DNA from: Nocardioides potassii
GTDB taxonomy: Bacteria; Actinomycetota; Actinomycetes; Propionibacteriales; Nocardioidaceae
Direction of reading: 5' to 3'
DNA length: 64,000 nt
Assembly: GCF_021648885.1 (NCBI RefSeq)
Contig: NZ_JAKJHZ010000010.1
Location: 1-64,000 of the forward strand
Position 1 is the first letter of the stretch; each line of letters opens with the position of its first letter. The position numbers and the translations under genes are program-made. Shown here piece by piece: positions 27,576 through 36,445 of this stretch. The notes under the pieces are model-generated. The model had not been told where the DNA came from, did no database searches, and saw nothing but the letters and a program-made list of their open reading frames with translations.

Positions 27576-30064
27576 CCGACGCGGTCTCGCCCCCGATCAC
27601 CGGTGCTGCCGGGGCCGGGGGCTCCGCCGCGCCCGCGCGCGCCGACGGCGTCGTACTGGTGGGCGAGATGCAGGGCTCGGGCTACCGCACGCCGCCCGCC
27701 CTCGCGCGCCGCGCCGACGGGCAGACCGTCCAGCTGACACCACTGCTCTACGCCACGCTGTCCGCGCTCGACGGGCAGCGGTCGTACGGCGACGTGGCCG
27801 AGGCCGTGGCCGCGGCGACGGGCAAGCCGGTGTCGGAGGCCAACGTCCGCGAGCTCGTCGAGAAGCTCCACCCGACCGGTCTCGTCGCCAGCAGCGACGG
27901 CACGTCACCTCCGCTGAAGCGGAGCAACCCGTTGCTCGCGCTGCGCCTCAAGGTGGCGGTGACCGACGAGGAGAAGACCCGGCGACTGACCGAGCCGTTC
28001 ACGGCGCTGTTCCACCCGGTCGTGTTCGTCCCGCTGCTCGCCGCCTTCGCGTGGATCACGTGGTGGGTGCTGTTCGACAAGGGGCTGGCCTCGGCCACGC
28101 ACGAGGCCTTCGCCCGACCGGGACTGCTGCTGGCGGTCCTCGCCATCACCGTGCTGTCCGCGGGCTTCCACGAGTTCGGCCACGCCGCCGCGGCGCGGCG
28201 CGGGGGAGCGACGCCGGGGGTGATGGGAGCCGGGCTCTACCTCGTCTGGCCCGCCTTCTACACCGACGTCACCGACTCCTACCGCCTCGGTCGGGCCGGG
28301 CGGCTGCGCACCGACCTCGGCGGCCTCTACTTCAACGCCATCGTCGCCGTGCTCACCGCCGGAGCCTGGTGGCTGACGCGGTACGACGCGATCCTGCTGC
28401 TCGTCGCCACGCAGATCCTGCAGATGCTGCGCCAGCTGCTGCCGTTCGTCCGGTTCGACGGCTACCACGTGCTGGCGGACCTCACCGGCGTCCCCGACCT
28501 GTTCTCGCGCATCGGGCCGATCCTGCGCAGCCTGGTGCCGGGGCGCGCGGCACACCCGGAGGCCAAGGCGCTGAAGCCGTGGGCGCGCGGGGTGGTCACG
28601 ACGTGGGTGCTCATCGTCGTGCCGGTGCTGATCGGGACGACCGTGCTGATGGTCCTCACCCTGCCGCGCGTGATCGGTACGGCCTGGGCGGCCGCCGGCG
28701 CGCAGCAGGACCGGATGGCTGCTGCCTGGGGCGACGGCGACTTCATCACTGTCGCCGCCCGGGCGCTCGCCATGGTGGTCGTCGTGCTGCCGATCGCCGC
28801 GTTCGCCTACGTCCTCTTCCGGCTGGTGCGGCAGGTCGGCGGCGCCGTGCTGCGTCGTACGGCGGGCAAGCCGCTGCAGCGTGCCCTCGCCGGTCTGACG
28901 ACGCTCGCGATCGTCGCCGCTCTGGTCGTCGCGTGGTGGCCGTCGGAGGAGCGCTACCGCCCGATCCAGGCCTACGAGCGCGGGACGCTGGGCAGCGTGC
29001 TGCCCGCCTCGGCGCGGACGTCACTGGGCGTCGGCGACCAGGGCGCCGGCTCGGTGATGTGGCCGAACGACGTCGCGCTGCCGACGCGAGCCAACCCCCA
29101 GCTCGCCACCGTCCTGGTGCCGGACGACGGGTCTACCGTCACCGACCCGACCACGACGAGCAGCGCGAGCCCGACTCCGTCGTCGACCCCGACCCAGGCT
29201 GAGCCGACGGGGTCGTCCAGCCCGACGCCGACGGAGACCCCGACGCAGGGCACGACCCCCGACCCGGGGTCGGGCACCGACGACACCTGGATCTTCCCGT
29301 TCGACGAGCCACTGGCGCCGGGGGAGGGCGACAACCAGGCGGTCGCGGCCAACACGACCGACAACACGGCGTCGTACTCGGTCGCCTTCGCCCTCGTGTG
29401 GGCCGACGGCTCCGAGCCGGCGGAGAACACCAACGAGGCCTTCGCGGCGGCGAGCTGCACCAACTGCGCGGCCGTCGCCGTCGCCTTCCAGATCGTGCTG
29501 GTGGTGGGTGACGTGGACGTCGCGGTGCCGCAGAACCTCGCGGTCGCGGCCAACTACGAGTGCACGAGCTGCCTGACCTACGCCCTCGCCGTCCAGCTGT
29601 TCCTCACCGTCCCTGCCACGCTGAGCGAGGAGGCGATCACCTCGATCAACGAGCTGTGGCAGCAGATCGCCGCCTACGGCGCGGACATCGCGACGGTGCC
29701 GCTCGACGAGATCCAGGACCAGCTCTCGGCCTACGAGCAGCAGGTGCTCGACATCATCGAGGCCGACGTCGGCCCGCTGACCGGGACCGAGACACCGAGC
29801 CCGACCGAGTCGCCGACCTCCACGGACAGCGAGTCGCCGAGCGACACCTCGAGCCCGACCCCGTCCGAGACGACGACCGAGGCGCCGACAGAGTCGCCCA
29901 CAGAGTCGCCGACCACGACCACCACGTCCCCGACCCCGACCCCGTCCGAAACGCTCTCGCCCACGGAGTCGCCGTCGTCGACACCCACGACGTCCGAGAC
30001 GCCCAGCCCGTCGCCGAGTCCGTCGTCGAGCGCCTCACCCAGCGAGGCCGCGAGCCCGGGCTGA
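27572..30064 (+). CDS. PqqD-like / M50-family membrane metalloprotease with Cys-pair repeats and Ser/Thr/Pro tail
   Basis: An 830-residue protein. Residues ~27-107 resemble a PqqD-like winged helix, the kind that binds precursor peptides. Several transmembrane helices follow, with the M50 zinc motif HEFGH at 200-204 and the second motif FDGYHVLAD at ~295-303; more helices run to ~475. A Pro/Thr/Ser linker (~515-570) leads to three ~33-residue repeats (~586-695) of the form N-x-A-x-A-A, two of which hold CTNC and CTSC pairs. A long Ser/Thr/Pro/Glu tail (739-830) looks wall-spanning. The layout suggests an intramembrane protease acting on its operon partner (inference). Confidence 0.85.
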   Translation: MTDAVSPPITGAAGAGGSAAPARADGVVLVGEMQGSGYRTPPALARRADGQTVQLTPLLYATLSALDGQRSYGDVAEAVAAATGKPVSEANVRELVEKLHPTGLVASSDGTSPPLKRSNPLLALRLKVAVTDEEKTRRLTEPFTALFHPVVFVPLLAAFAWITWWVLFDKGLASATHEAFARPGLLLAVLAITVLSAGFHEFGHAAAARRGGATPGVMGAGLYLVWPAFYTDVTDSYRLGRAGRLRTDLGGLYFNAIVAVLTAGAWWLTRYDAILLLVATQILQMLRQLLPFVRFDGYHVLADLTGVPDLFSRIGPILRSLVPGRAAHPEAKALKPWARGVVTTWVLIVVPVLIGTTVLMVLTLPRVIGTAWAAAGAQQDRMAAAWGDGDFITVAARALAMVVVVLPIAAFAYVLFRLVRQVGGAVLRRTAGKPLQRALAGLTTLAIVAALVVAWWPSEERYRPIQAYERGTLGSVLPASARTSLGVGDQGAGSVMWPNDVALPTRANPQLATVLVPDDGSTVTDPTTTSSASPTPSSTPTQAEPTGSSSPTPTETPTQGTTPDPGSGTDDTWIFPFDEPLAPGEGDNQAVAANTTDNTASYSVAFALVWADGSEPAENTNEAFAAASCTNCAAVAVAFQIVLVVGDVDVAVPQNLAVAANYECTSCLTYALAVQLFLTVPATLSEEAITSINELWQQIAAYGADIATVPLDEIQDQLSAYEQQVLDIIEADVGPLTGTETPSPTESPTSTDSESPSDTSSPTPSETTTEAPTESPTESPTTTTTSPTPTPSETLSPTESPSSTPTTSETPSPSPSPSSSASPSEAASPG

Positions 30065-30073
30065 CGGTGGTGT

Positions 30074-30484
30074 TCAGCCAGCGTTGCGCTGGCGGGCGTA
30101 CTCCTGGGCCGACTCCATGATCTCCCAGCGCTCGACGAAGTCGTCCCACTCGCGCAGCCGCGGCCGCTCGCTGGCGATGCCGTTCTCGCAGAGGACGTCG
30201 TTGTGCCAGTCGTCGTCGAACGTGGGGGACCACGAGCAGACCCAGACCTGCCTTGGAGCCGGCTTCGGCTTCTGTGCGGGCTTCGGCTTGGGTGCCGGTG
30301 CCTTCTTCGTGGCCTTCGCCGGCGCCTTCTGCCTCTTGGCGACCGCCTTCTTCTTGCGGTCCTTCTTGCGCTCCGCCTTCGACGGCGTGTCGCCGGACGC
30401 CGGCTCGCCGATCGTGCAGCCGGACAACGTGACCGCCAGGGCCAGCGCTACGGCGGCTGGCCACGGGCATGACTGGACGTTCAT
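30074..30484 (-). CDS. small lipoprotein with Lys/Ala/Pro-rich linker
   Basis: A 136-residue protein. The signal peptide AAVALALAVTLSGC ends in a lipobox (LSGC), so it should be lipid-anchored outside the membrane. A highly basic KKDRKKKAVAKRQKAPAKA-type linker of ~60 residues follows, which may contact the anionic cell wall. The C-terminal ~55 residues (VWVCSWSPTFDDDWHNDVLCENG) hold two Cys that could pair. The ATG at 30484 follows a GGGGGGAT stretch. It is convergent with the M50 gene (9 nt gap). No family was recognised. Confidence 0.8.
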   Translation of the reverse strand: MNVQSCPWPAAVALALAVTLSGCTIGEPASGDTPSKAERKKDRKKKAVAKRQKAPAKATKKAPAPKPKPAQKPKPAPRQVWVCSWSPTFDDDWHNDVLCENGIASERPRLREWDDFVERWEIMESAQEYARQRNAG

Positions 30485-30668
30485 CTGATCCCCCCGGATC
30501 CGTCGCGGGAACCCCCCGGTCACCTCGCGTGCCCCGACCCTAGGGAAGGACGCCTGTAGCCGGGCGCGATCCAGCAAAAGACCTGCAAGCGTCTGGACCA
30601 CCCTGACGCAGTCCCGCCCCAGGGGTGAGACGCGTGTATCAAGGCGCTGTCACGCGGCTCCTACAGGG

Positions 30669-30738
30669 CACGACCACGTCATGGGGGCAAAACATGCGTG
30701 GTCGAGGCCCTGCCGAGCCTGATGCTCGGCAGGGCCGC
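30669..30738 (+). ncRNA. candidate structured RNA with two adjacent hairpins
   Basis: The 388-bp stretch 30485-30872 has no convincing gene. It holds an 8-bp stem (CGACCACG at 30671-30678 / CGTGGTCG at 30697-30704, 18-nt loop) followed directly by a perfect 13-bp stem (30706-30718 / 30724-30736, loop CTGAT). A 13-codon ORF (ATG 30681) ends in the second stem. A TAGGGT box at 30801 is a better promoter for the downstream ANTAR gene, which leaves these hairpins outside its message. The RNA itself is unproven. Confidence 0.3.
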
Positions 30739-30872
30739 TCCATGTGGCATCGGGGGAGACTCGGCGGTGGCATCCACCCATCGGATTGAGCGCAAGGCGC
30801 TAGGGTTGGCGCGAGGCGTCAGTCCCGGAGGTCGACCGACCGCCGGATAGCGACACCAGGCGGGCGGCAGGC

Positions 30873-31490
30873 ATGGAGCCCGTTCCAGCGACGGCTGAGG
30901 TCCTCGACTGGCTTGCTGAGGCCGGAGACGTCGACGTGCGCAGGCGTGTTGCGTGGATCTGCGAGACCACCGCGGAGGCAGTGCCTCACGTTCATGCGGT
31001 CGCCGTCTGCTTCATCGATGAGAACCTCACGCTGCTGTTCGCGTGGACGTCGGGGGAGCAGTCGTCCTCACTCGAGACGGTGCGGTCCAGCCTGGCGCTG
31101 TCCTTCGGGTCGACGACGCACGTCGTCGCGTCGGTCACCTTGTACTCGGACGTGACCGACGCCTTCGTCGGTGACGTACGAGAACTCGAGCACCGGCTCG
31201 GCGCGGTCCGGGGACGATCCGCGCTCGACGCCGACCTGGACGGTGACATGCGGAGGCGAGCCCTCCTCGCCCCCATGCAGCTGCGAGCGCAGAGGGACGT
31301 CGACACGGCCGTCGGTCTCCTCATGGGCATGGACGGCCTCAGCGCCGAGCAGGCAGAGAGGTTGCTCGACGTCATGGCTCGTACGAGCGGGCGGTCCGTC
31401 GAGGCGGTCGCCGCGGAGATCGTCGCTGCCAGCGGAATCTTCGCCGGTGTCGATCCGCCACCCACCGAGAGCGGGCGGTTCGGACCGTGA
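30873..31490 (+). CDS. GAF-like and ANTAR domain RNA-binding regulator
   Basis: A 205-residue protein. The first ~100 residues look like a small GAF-type sensor (VDVRRRVAWICETTAEAVPHVHAVAVCFID). A helical ANTAR domain follows near residues 135-185 (LRAQRDVDTAVGLLMGMDGLSAEQAERLLDVM...). ANTAR proteins bind paired RNA hairpins and act as antiterminators; many actinobacteria hold several. A possible -10 box TAGGGT at 30801-30806 would give a ~60-nt leader. Its stop overlaps the next small gene (GTGA). The signal sensed is unknown. Confidence 0.88.
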   Translation: MEPVPATAEVLDWLAEAGDVDVRRRVAWICETTAEAVPHVHAVAVCFIDENLTLLFAWTSGEQSSSLETVRSSLALSFGSTTHVVASVTLYSDVTDAFVGDVRELEHRLGAVRGRSALDADLDGDMRRRALLAPMQLRAQRDVDTAVGLLMGMDGLSAEQAERLLDVMARTSGRSVEAVAAEIVAASGIFAGVDPPPTESGRFGP

Positions 31491-31729
31491 CCCTGAGCTA
31501 TGTCCTGTGCCGGGTGGCCTACCGCGCTACGGTCGGCGACCCGACCACCCGCGACCGACGGCTGCGGGACTTCCCCGCAGCGACACCAGCAATGGCTGAG
31601 AGCAACGCCCGCCGCTGGGCGGAGACACACAACGCGAAGCGAACGGCCTCCGAACGGGAGAACTGCCCCTGGGTGGTCGAACGCTGGAACGCCAACACCC
31701 GTACGTGGGACGTCGTCACCCACGTGTGA
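31487..31729 (+). CDS. small hypothetical protein coupled to the ANTAR gene
   Basis: An 80-residue basic protein (MTLSYVLCRVAYRATVGD...ERENCPWVVERWNANTRTWDVVTHV). It starts with GTG overlapping the ANTAR stop by 4 nt, so coupled translation is likely. The ending ENCPWVVERWNANTRTWDVV resembles short beta-hairpin tails in other small actinobacterial proteins, but I recognise no family. It ends 5-8 nt before the 3' end of the antisense-oriented RNase P RNA. Confidence 0.65.
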   Translation: MTLSYVLCRVAYRATVGDPTTRDRRLRDFPAATPAMAESNARRWAETHNAKRTASERENCPWVVERWNANTRTWDVVTHV

Positions 31730-31733
31730 CCTG

Positions 31734-32117
31734 GGGGAGTGGGTCGGCCTGTAGGCCGGGTTCTGTCCTGCCGAAGCAGGGGCGACCATCCATCTGCGAC
31801 GACCGTTGCCGGCCGCCTGGTGCGATCTACCCGGATGCTCGGGCGGGCCGCCCTCGGACGCATCCTGTCTGATCTTGCTCCGGGTGGGGTTTGCCTAGCT
31901 GCGCCGGTCGCCCGGCGCACTGGTGGTCTCTTGCACCACCGTTTCACCCTTACCGCCCTCCGAGGAGGGAGGCGGTCTGTTCTCTGTGGCACTGATCCCG
32001 CGGGTTGCCCCGGGTGGCTGTTGGCCACCACCCTGCCCTGTGGAGCCCGGACCTTCCTCGACGCCGACCCCGGACGAGCCGAGGTGCGGAGCCGCGGCCG
32101 CCCGGCCGACCCACTCG
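31734..32117 (-). ncRNA. rnpB: RNase P RNA (M1 RNA, class A)
   Basis: The catalytic RNA of ribonuclease P, which matures tRNA 5' ends. On the minus strand the conserved GAGGAAGGTCCGGGCTCC (P3/P4 region), CAGGGTGGTGGCCAAC-type segment and the terminal ACAGAACCCGGCCTACAGG are all present. P1 is formed by GAGTGGGTCGGCC at the 5' end and GGCCGACCCACTC at the 3' end, which sets both ends to within a few bases. A TAGAGT -10 box at 32124-32129 precedes the 5' end. Confidence 0.95.
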
Positions 32118-32123
32118 GGGAGA

Positions 32124-32129
32124 ACTCTA
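32124..32129 (-). promoter_or_regulatory. -10 hexamer of rnpB
   Basis: TAGAGT on the minus strand, 7 nt before the predicted RNase P RNA 5' end GAGTGGG, inside the 28-bp gap after the transglutaminase stop. Confidence 0.6.
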
Positions 32130-32145
32130 GGGGTCCGGGCGCGGA

Positions 32146-32985
32146 TCAGGCGATCCGCGTGACCTCGACCTTCACGAACATCGACGAGGTCTGCGCTCCG
32201 GAGTAGATCCCGTGGAGCGGTCGGACGTCGAGGTAGTCGCGGCCGGTGGCCACGACGACCCAGCGGTCCCCGGGCTCGAGGTCGTTGGTCGGGTCGAAGC
32301 CGTGCCAGCCGTCGTCCCACCACTCGACCCACGCGTGCGACTCGCCCTGCACGGTCTCGCCGACCCGCGCCTCGGCCAGGGGGTGGAGGTAGCCGGAGAC
32401 GTAGCGCGCCGGGATGCCGACCGAGCGCAGGCCGCCGAGCACGAGGTGGGCAATGTCCTGGCAGACCCCGCCGCGCTGGGCCCATGCCTCGACGGCCGGG
32501 GTCGCGACATCGGTCGTGCCGGGGTTGTACTCCACCTCGGCGTGCACCAGCGAGCACACCTCACGCGCCGCCTCGCCCGGCGAGGACGTGCTGGCCGCGA
32601 TGTCGCGGACGCGTTCGGCGAGGTCCGTCGGGGGAGCGACGAGCTGGGGGAGGGCGAGGTACTCGGTGAACCGGTCGGTGACCTCCGGCGCCTTCAGGTC
32701 CTCCCAGCTCAGCGACGGCAGCGTCGCCGGCGCGCGGTCGGTGTGCACCGTCGAGACCGCGGTGACGGTCATCGACTCGTGCGGGTCGAGCACCTCGAAC
32801 GACGTCACGTCGTTGCCGAAGTAGTCCTTGTAGTCGTAGGTCCACGGCGTCGGCGAGACCCCGAGCCGGGTGTGGACCACGATCTGGCCCGGCCCGGTCT
32901 GCGGCGTCATCCGCGCCTGGTTGTACGACGCCAGCGCGAGGCCGTCGTACTCGAAACCGGTCGTGTGGACGATGCGCAGCTCCAT
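32146..32985 (-). CDS. transglutaminase-like protein of the Alpha-E/ATP-grasp cluster
   Basis: A 279-residue papain-fold protein. The N-terminal beta-rich domain (MELRIVHTTGFEYDGLALASYNQARMTPQ) is typical of this group. The catalytic triad is seen in GGVCQDIAHL (Cys), ESHAWVEWW (His) and GFDPTNDL (Asp). The ATG overlaps the Alpha-E stop (TGATG). The family is thought to act as a peptidase or peptide-amide former together with the ATP-grasp and Alpha-E partners; the substrate is not known. Confidence 0.92.
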   Translation of the reverse strand: MELRIVHTTGFEYDGLALASYNQARMTPQTGPGQIVVHTRLGVSPTPWTYDYKDYFGNDVTSFEVLDPHESMTVTAVSTVHTDRAPATLPSLSWEDLKAPEVTDRFTEYLALPQLVAPPTDLAERVRDIAASTSSPGEAAREVCSLVHAEVEYNPGTTDVATPAVEAWAQRGGVCQDIAHLVLGGLRSVGIPARYVSGYLHPLAEARVGETVQGESHAWVEWWDDGWHGFDPTNDLEPGDRWVVVATGRDYLDVRPLHGIYSGAQTSSMFVKVEVTRIA

Positions 32986-33914
32986 CAGGTCCGCCCTCCC
33001 ATCCAGTGCGTGCCCTCGGAGCCCGCGAAGTAGCGGTGGCTGATCGCCTCGGTCGCGCGGGCGCAGGTGAGCTGGAGTCGCTCCATCTCCGCCGGCAGGT
33101 CGGCGATCACGTCGGCGAGCGGTCGGTACTCCAGCTCGGCGCGGGTGCGGCCGACGAGCCGGTGGGCGTCGTTCTGGAAGCCGGCGCGTTGCCCGGACTC
33201 GAGGTTGTCGAGGCACTGCTCGGCGCGCGAGAGCGCGAAGACGACGGAGCGGGGGAAGAGCCGGTCGAGCAGCAGGAACTCCGCCGCGCCGCGCTCGGTC
33301 TCCAGCCCCTTGTAGGTGCGCAGGAAGGCCTCGTGGCCGCCGCACGCGCGCAAGGTGTTGGACCACGGCGAGCCGACGCCTCCGGCGAGCGCGGCCGTCG
33401 CGACGAGCCGCGAGGTCATGTCGGCGCGCTCGATCATCCGGCCGAGGACGAGGAACTGCCAGCCCTCGTCGCGGGTCATCGAGGCGTCCGCGGCACCGTT
33501 GATCAGCGCGGCGCGGTCGCGCACCCAGCGGAAGCCGTTGCCCTGCTGCATCCGCTGGAACTGCCCGGTCGTCACCGCCCGGTGCGTCGTGTTGAGCGCC
33601 TCCCACATCGTCACCGACAGCGTCTCGCGGGCGCGGCGGGCGCTCTCGCGCGCGGCGGCCAGCACGGTGGCGATCGAGGCCGGTGCGTCGGTGTCGTAGG
33701 CCAGGAGGGACAGCACGAGGCCGAGGTCGACCTCGCGGTCGTCGGGTGGGTCGACGCCCATCACCGACAGCAGGTTGCGACATGTCGTCTGCTCATCGCC
33801 GGTCGAGTCCTCCAGCAGGTGCTGGGTCTGCACGTCGAGGATGCGGGCGGTGTCCTCCGCGCGCTCGACGTACCGCCCGATCCAGAACATCGACTCGGCG
33901 ATCCGGCTCAGCAC
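32985..33914 (-). CDS. Alpha-E domain protein
   Basis: A 309-residue all-helical protein with the defining start MLSRIAESMFWIGRYVERAEDTARILD and blocks NTTHRAVTTGQFQRMQQGNGFRWVRDRAALING. Alpha-E proteins (COG2307) always travel with permuted ATP-grasp and transglutaminase partners. Its start overlaps the ATP-grasp gene by 7 nt and its stop overlaps the transglutaminase start, so the three are a tight operon. No catalytic residues are known; a scaffold role is inferred. Confidence 0.92.
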   Translation of the reverse strand: MLSRIAESMFWIGRYVERAEDTARILDVQTQHLLEDSTGDEQTTCRNLLSVMGVDPPDDREVDLGLVLSLLAYDTDAPASIATVLAAARESARRARETLSVTMWEALNTTHRAVTTGQFQRMQQGNGFRWVRDRAALINGAADASMTRDEGWQFLVLGRMIERADMTSRLVATAALAGGVGSPWSNTLRACGGHEAFLRTYKGLETERGAAEFLLLDRLFPRSVVFALSRAEQCLDNLESGQRAGFQNDAHRLVGRTRAELEYRPLADVIADLPAEMERLQLTCARATEAISHRYFAGSEGTHWMGGRT

Positions 33915-35506
33915 GGGGCACCGCCCGGCTCACCAGGTCCTTGGTGCTGCTGTTGTTGCTGCTGCTGTTGCTGGTCCTCGACCAGCGCGGCGACCTCGTC
34001 CATCGCCGGGCCGAGGCTGGGCGGTCGCCCGAGGGGGACGAGCGGCGCCGGCTCCTCGCGCGGTGTGATGACCGCGTTGCTGCCGGCCAGCACCCACGTG
34101 TCCTTGGACCCGCCGCCGCGCGAGGAGTTCACGATCAGCTCGCCCTCCTCGAGCGCGACCCGGGTCAGGCCGCCGGGCAGCACCCACACCCGCTGGCCGT
34201 CGTTGACCGCGAACGGGCGCAGGTCCACGTGACGAGCGGCCATCCGCCCGTCGACGTACGTCGGCACCGTCGAGAGCTGGACGACCGGCTGGGCGATCCA
34301 CGAGCGCGGGTCCTCCAGGACGCGGCGGCGCAGCTCGTCGAGCTCGGCCCTGTCGGCGCGGGGGCCGATGACGATGCCCTTGCCGCCGGAGCCGTCGACC
34401 GGCTTGACCACGAGCTCGTCGAGGCGGTCCATGACCTCCTCGCGCGCATCGGCGTCGCCGAGGCGCCACGTGTCGACGTTGCGGAGGATCGGCTCCTCGC
34501 TGAGGTAGTAGCGGATCAGGTCCGGCACGTACGTGTAGACGAGCTTGTCGTCGGCAACGCCGTTGCCGACGGCGTTGGCGAGGGTGACCTGGCCGTTGCG
34601 GGCGGCGTCGATGAGGCCGGGGCAGCCGAGCAGCGAGTCGCCGCGGAAGTGCACCGGGTCGAGGAACTCGTCGTCGACGCGGCGGTAGATCACGTGCACC
34701 GGCTCGAGGCCGTGCGTGGTGCGCATCATCACCCGGCCGCGGCGGCACTGCAGGTCGCGACCCTCGACGAGCTCGACGCCCATGGTGCGCGCGAGCAGCG
34801 CGTGCTCGAAGTAGGCGCCGTTGTAGACGCCGGGGGTCAGCACCACGACGGTCGGGTCGGTGACGCCGGCGGGCGCTGCCGCGCGGAGGGCGGCGAGCAG
34901 GCGCTGGGGGTAGCCGGCGACCGGGCGGATCCGGTGGTGGGCGAACGCCTCGGGCAGCGCGGCGGCGATCGCGCGCCGGTTGGTCATCACGTAGGACACC
35001 CCGGACGGCACCCGGACGTTGTCCTCGAGCACCCGGAACCTGCCCTCGTCGTCGCGGATCAGGTCGATGCCGGAGACGTGCACGCGTACGCCGTTGGGCG
35101 GGCGCACGCCCGCGGCCTCGCGGTGGAAGTGCGACGACGTCGCCACGACCCGGCGCGGGATCACGCCGTCCTGGAACACCTGCCCGGCGTCGTACACGTC
35201 GGCGAGGAACGCCTCGAGCGCGCGCACCCGCTGCTGGACGCCAGCGTCGACCTCCTGCCACGTCTCCATCTCGATCACGCGCGGCACGATGTCAAGCGGG
35301 AAGGCGCGCTCCTCGCCGCCGATGTCGAAGGTGACGCCCTGGTCGAGGTAGGCCGTCCGCAGCGCCTCGACGCGCGCCGCCACGTCGTCGCGGTCGAGGT
35401 CACCGACCGACCGGCTCAGCGTGGCGTAGGGCTCGCGCGCCGAGTCGGCGTCGTACATCTCGTCATAGGCCTCGCCGGTGGCGTAGTCGTCGAACAGGCG
35501 GGACAT
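33908..35506 (-). CDS. circularly permuted ATP-grasp type 2 protein
   Basis: A 532-residue ATP-grasp protein that probably forms an amide or peptide bond using ATP. Seen are the start MSRLFDDYATGEAYDEMY, the glycine-rich VKPVDGSGGKGIVIGP nucleotide loop and the RPFAVNDGQRVWVLPGGLTRVAL strand set; order is consistent with circular permutation. The C-terminus ends in a poly-Gln run of about eight residues encoded by CTG/TTG triplets (33945-33970), probably dispensable. A TAGGGT box 7 nt before the ATG marks it as the first gene of the cluster. Confidence 0.9.
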   Translation of the reverse strand: MSRLFDDYATGEAYDEMYDADSAREPYATLSRSVGDLDRDDVAARVEALRTAYLDQGVTFDIGGEERAFPLDIVPRVIEMETWQEVDAGVQQRVRALEAFLADVYDAGQVFQDGVIPRRVVATSSHFHREAAGVRPPNGVRVHVSGIDLIRDDEGRFRVLEDNVRVPSGVSYVMTNRRAIAAALPEAFAHHRIRPVAGYPQRLLAALRAAAPAGVTDPTVVVLTPGVYNGAYFEHALLARTMGVELVEGRDLQCRRGRVMMRTTHGLEPVHVIYRRVDDEFLDPVHFRGDSLLGCPGLIDAARNGQVTLANAVGNGVADDKLVYTYVPDLIRYYLSEEPILRNVDTWRLGDADAREEVMDRLDELVVKPVDGSGGKGIVIGPRADRAELDELRRRVLEDPRSWIAQPVVQLSTVPTYVDGRMAARHVDLRPFAVNDGQRVWVLPGGLTRVALEEGELIVNSSRGGGSKDTWVLAGSNAVITPREEPAPLVPLGRPPSLGPAMDEVAALVEDQQQQQQQQQHQGPGEPGGAPC

Positions 35507-35513
35507 GGGTCGG

Positions 35514-35519
35514 ACCCTA
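35514..35519 (-). promoter_or_regulatory. leaderless -10 hexamer of the ATP-grasp operon
   Basis: TAGGGT on the minus strand, 7 nt before the ATG at 35506, no Shine-Dalgarno. Confidence 0.5.
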
Positions 35520-35590
35520 GACCGGATCCGTGTCGTGCGTGTTGCAGTGACGACTCGGATGTTGCGTCGGTGTTTCGACCCGCTGGGACC

Positions 35591-36439
35591 TCAGGGGTTC
35601 GTGAGCACCTCGGCGCCGTCCTCGGTGACGAGGAGGGTGTGCTCGAACTGCGCGGACCGGCGGCGGTCCTTGGTCACGACGGTCCAGCCGTCGTCCCACA
35701 TGTCGTAGTCGGGGGTGCCGAGGTTGAGCATCGGCTCGATCGTGAACGTCATCCCGACGCGGATCTCGTCGTCGAACCGCGGGTCGTCGTAGTGGGGGAT
35801 GATCAGGCCGGAGTGGAACGCGGTGCCGATGCCGTGGCCGGTGAAGTCGCGGACGACGCCGTAGCCGAAGCGCTTGGCGTAGGCCTCGATCACGCGGCCG
35901 ATGATGTTGACCCGGCGACCGGGCTTCACGGCCTTGATCGCGCGGTCGAGCGACTCCTTGGTCCGCTCGACGAGCAGGCGTGACTCCTCGTCGACGTCAC
36001 CGGCGAGGAAGGTGGCGTTGGTGTCGCCGTGCACGCCGCCGATGAAGGCGGTGATGTCGATGTTGACGATGTCGCCGTCCTCGACCACGCGGGAGTCGGG
36101 GATGCCGTGGCAGATCACCTCGTTGACGCTCGAGCACAGCGACTTGGGGAAGCCGCGGTAGCCGAGCGTCGAGGGGTAGGCGCCGTGGTCGCAGAGGAAC
36201 TCGTGGCCGATCCGGTCGAGCTCGTCGGTGGTCACGCCGGGCACGACGTGCGAGCCGACCAGCTCGCGGGCCTGGGCGGCCAGCCGGCCGGCGATCCGCA
36301 TCCGCTCGATCGTCTCGGCGTCCTTCACCTCGTCGCCGGTGAAGCGCTGCGGCGCGGGGCGGTCGACGTACTCGGGACGGGCGATGTGGGCGGGCACGCT
36401 GCGGCGCGCCGACACCTCTGCGGGGGATACGACTGTCAC
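35591..36439 (-). CDS. map: type I methionine aminopeptidase
   Basis: A 282-residue dimetal aminopeptidase that removes N-terminal Met from new proteins. Metal ligands are in [16 protein letters not shown] (two Asp), [13 protein letters not shown] (His), TIEPML (Glu) and [11 protein letters not shown] (Glu); the substrate His is in [11 protein letters not shown]. The N-terminus carries a ~40-residue extension ([17 protein letters not shown]), as in actinobacterial MapB proteins. The GTG start at 36439 is preceded by TACACT exactly 6 nt away; an upstream ATG at 36463 would overlap the divergent gene and the promoter. The bidirectional promoter is described at 36446. Confidence 0.94.
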   Translation of the reverse strand: MTVVSPAEVSARRSVPAHIARPEYVDRPAPQRFTGDEVKDAETIERMRIAGRLAAQARELVGSHVVPGVTTDELDRIGHEFLCDHGAYPSTLGYRGFPKSLCSSVNEVICHGIPDSRVVEDGDIVNIDITAFIGGVHGDTNATFLAGDVDEESRLLVERTKESLDRAIKAVKPGRRVNIIGRVIEAYAKRFGYGVVRDFTGHGIGTAFHSGLIIPHYDDPRFDDEIRVGMTFTIEPMLNLGTPDYDMWDDGWTVVTKDRRRSAQFEHTLLVTEDGAEVLTNP

Positions 36440-36445
36440 TCGCCG

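Noticed and set aside
30669..30738. Tandem hairpins as a target of the adjacent ANTAR protein
   Set aside because: ANTAR targets have two hexaloops with conserved A1 and G4; here the loops are 18 and 5 nt and do not match.
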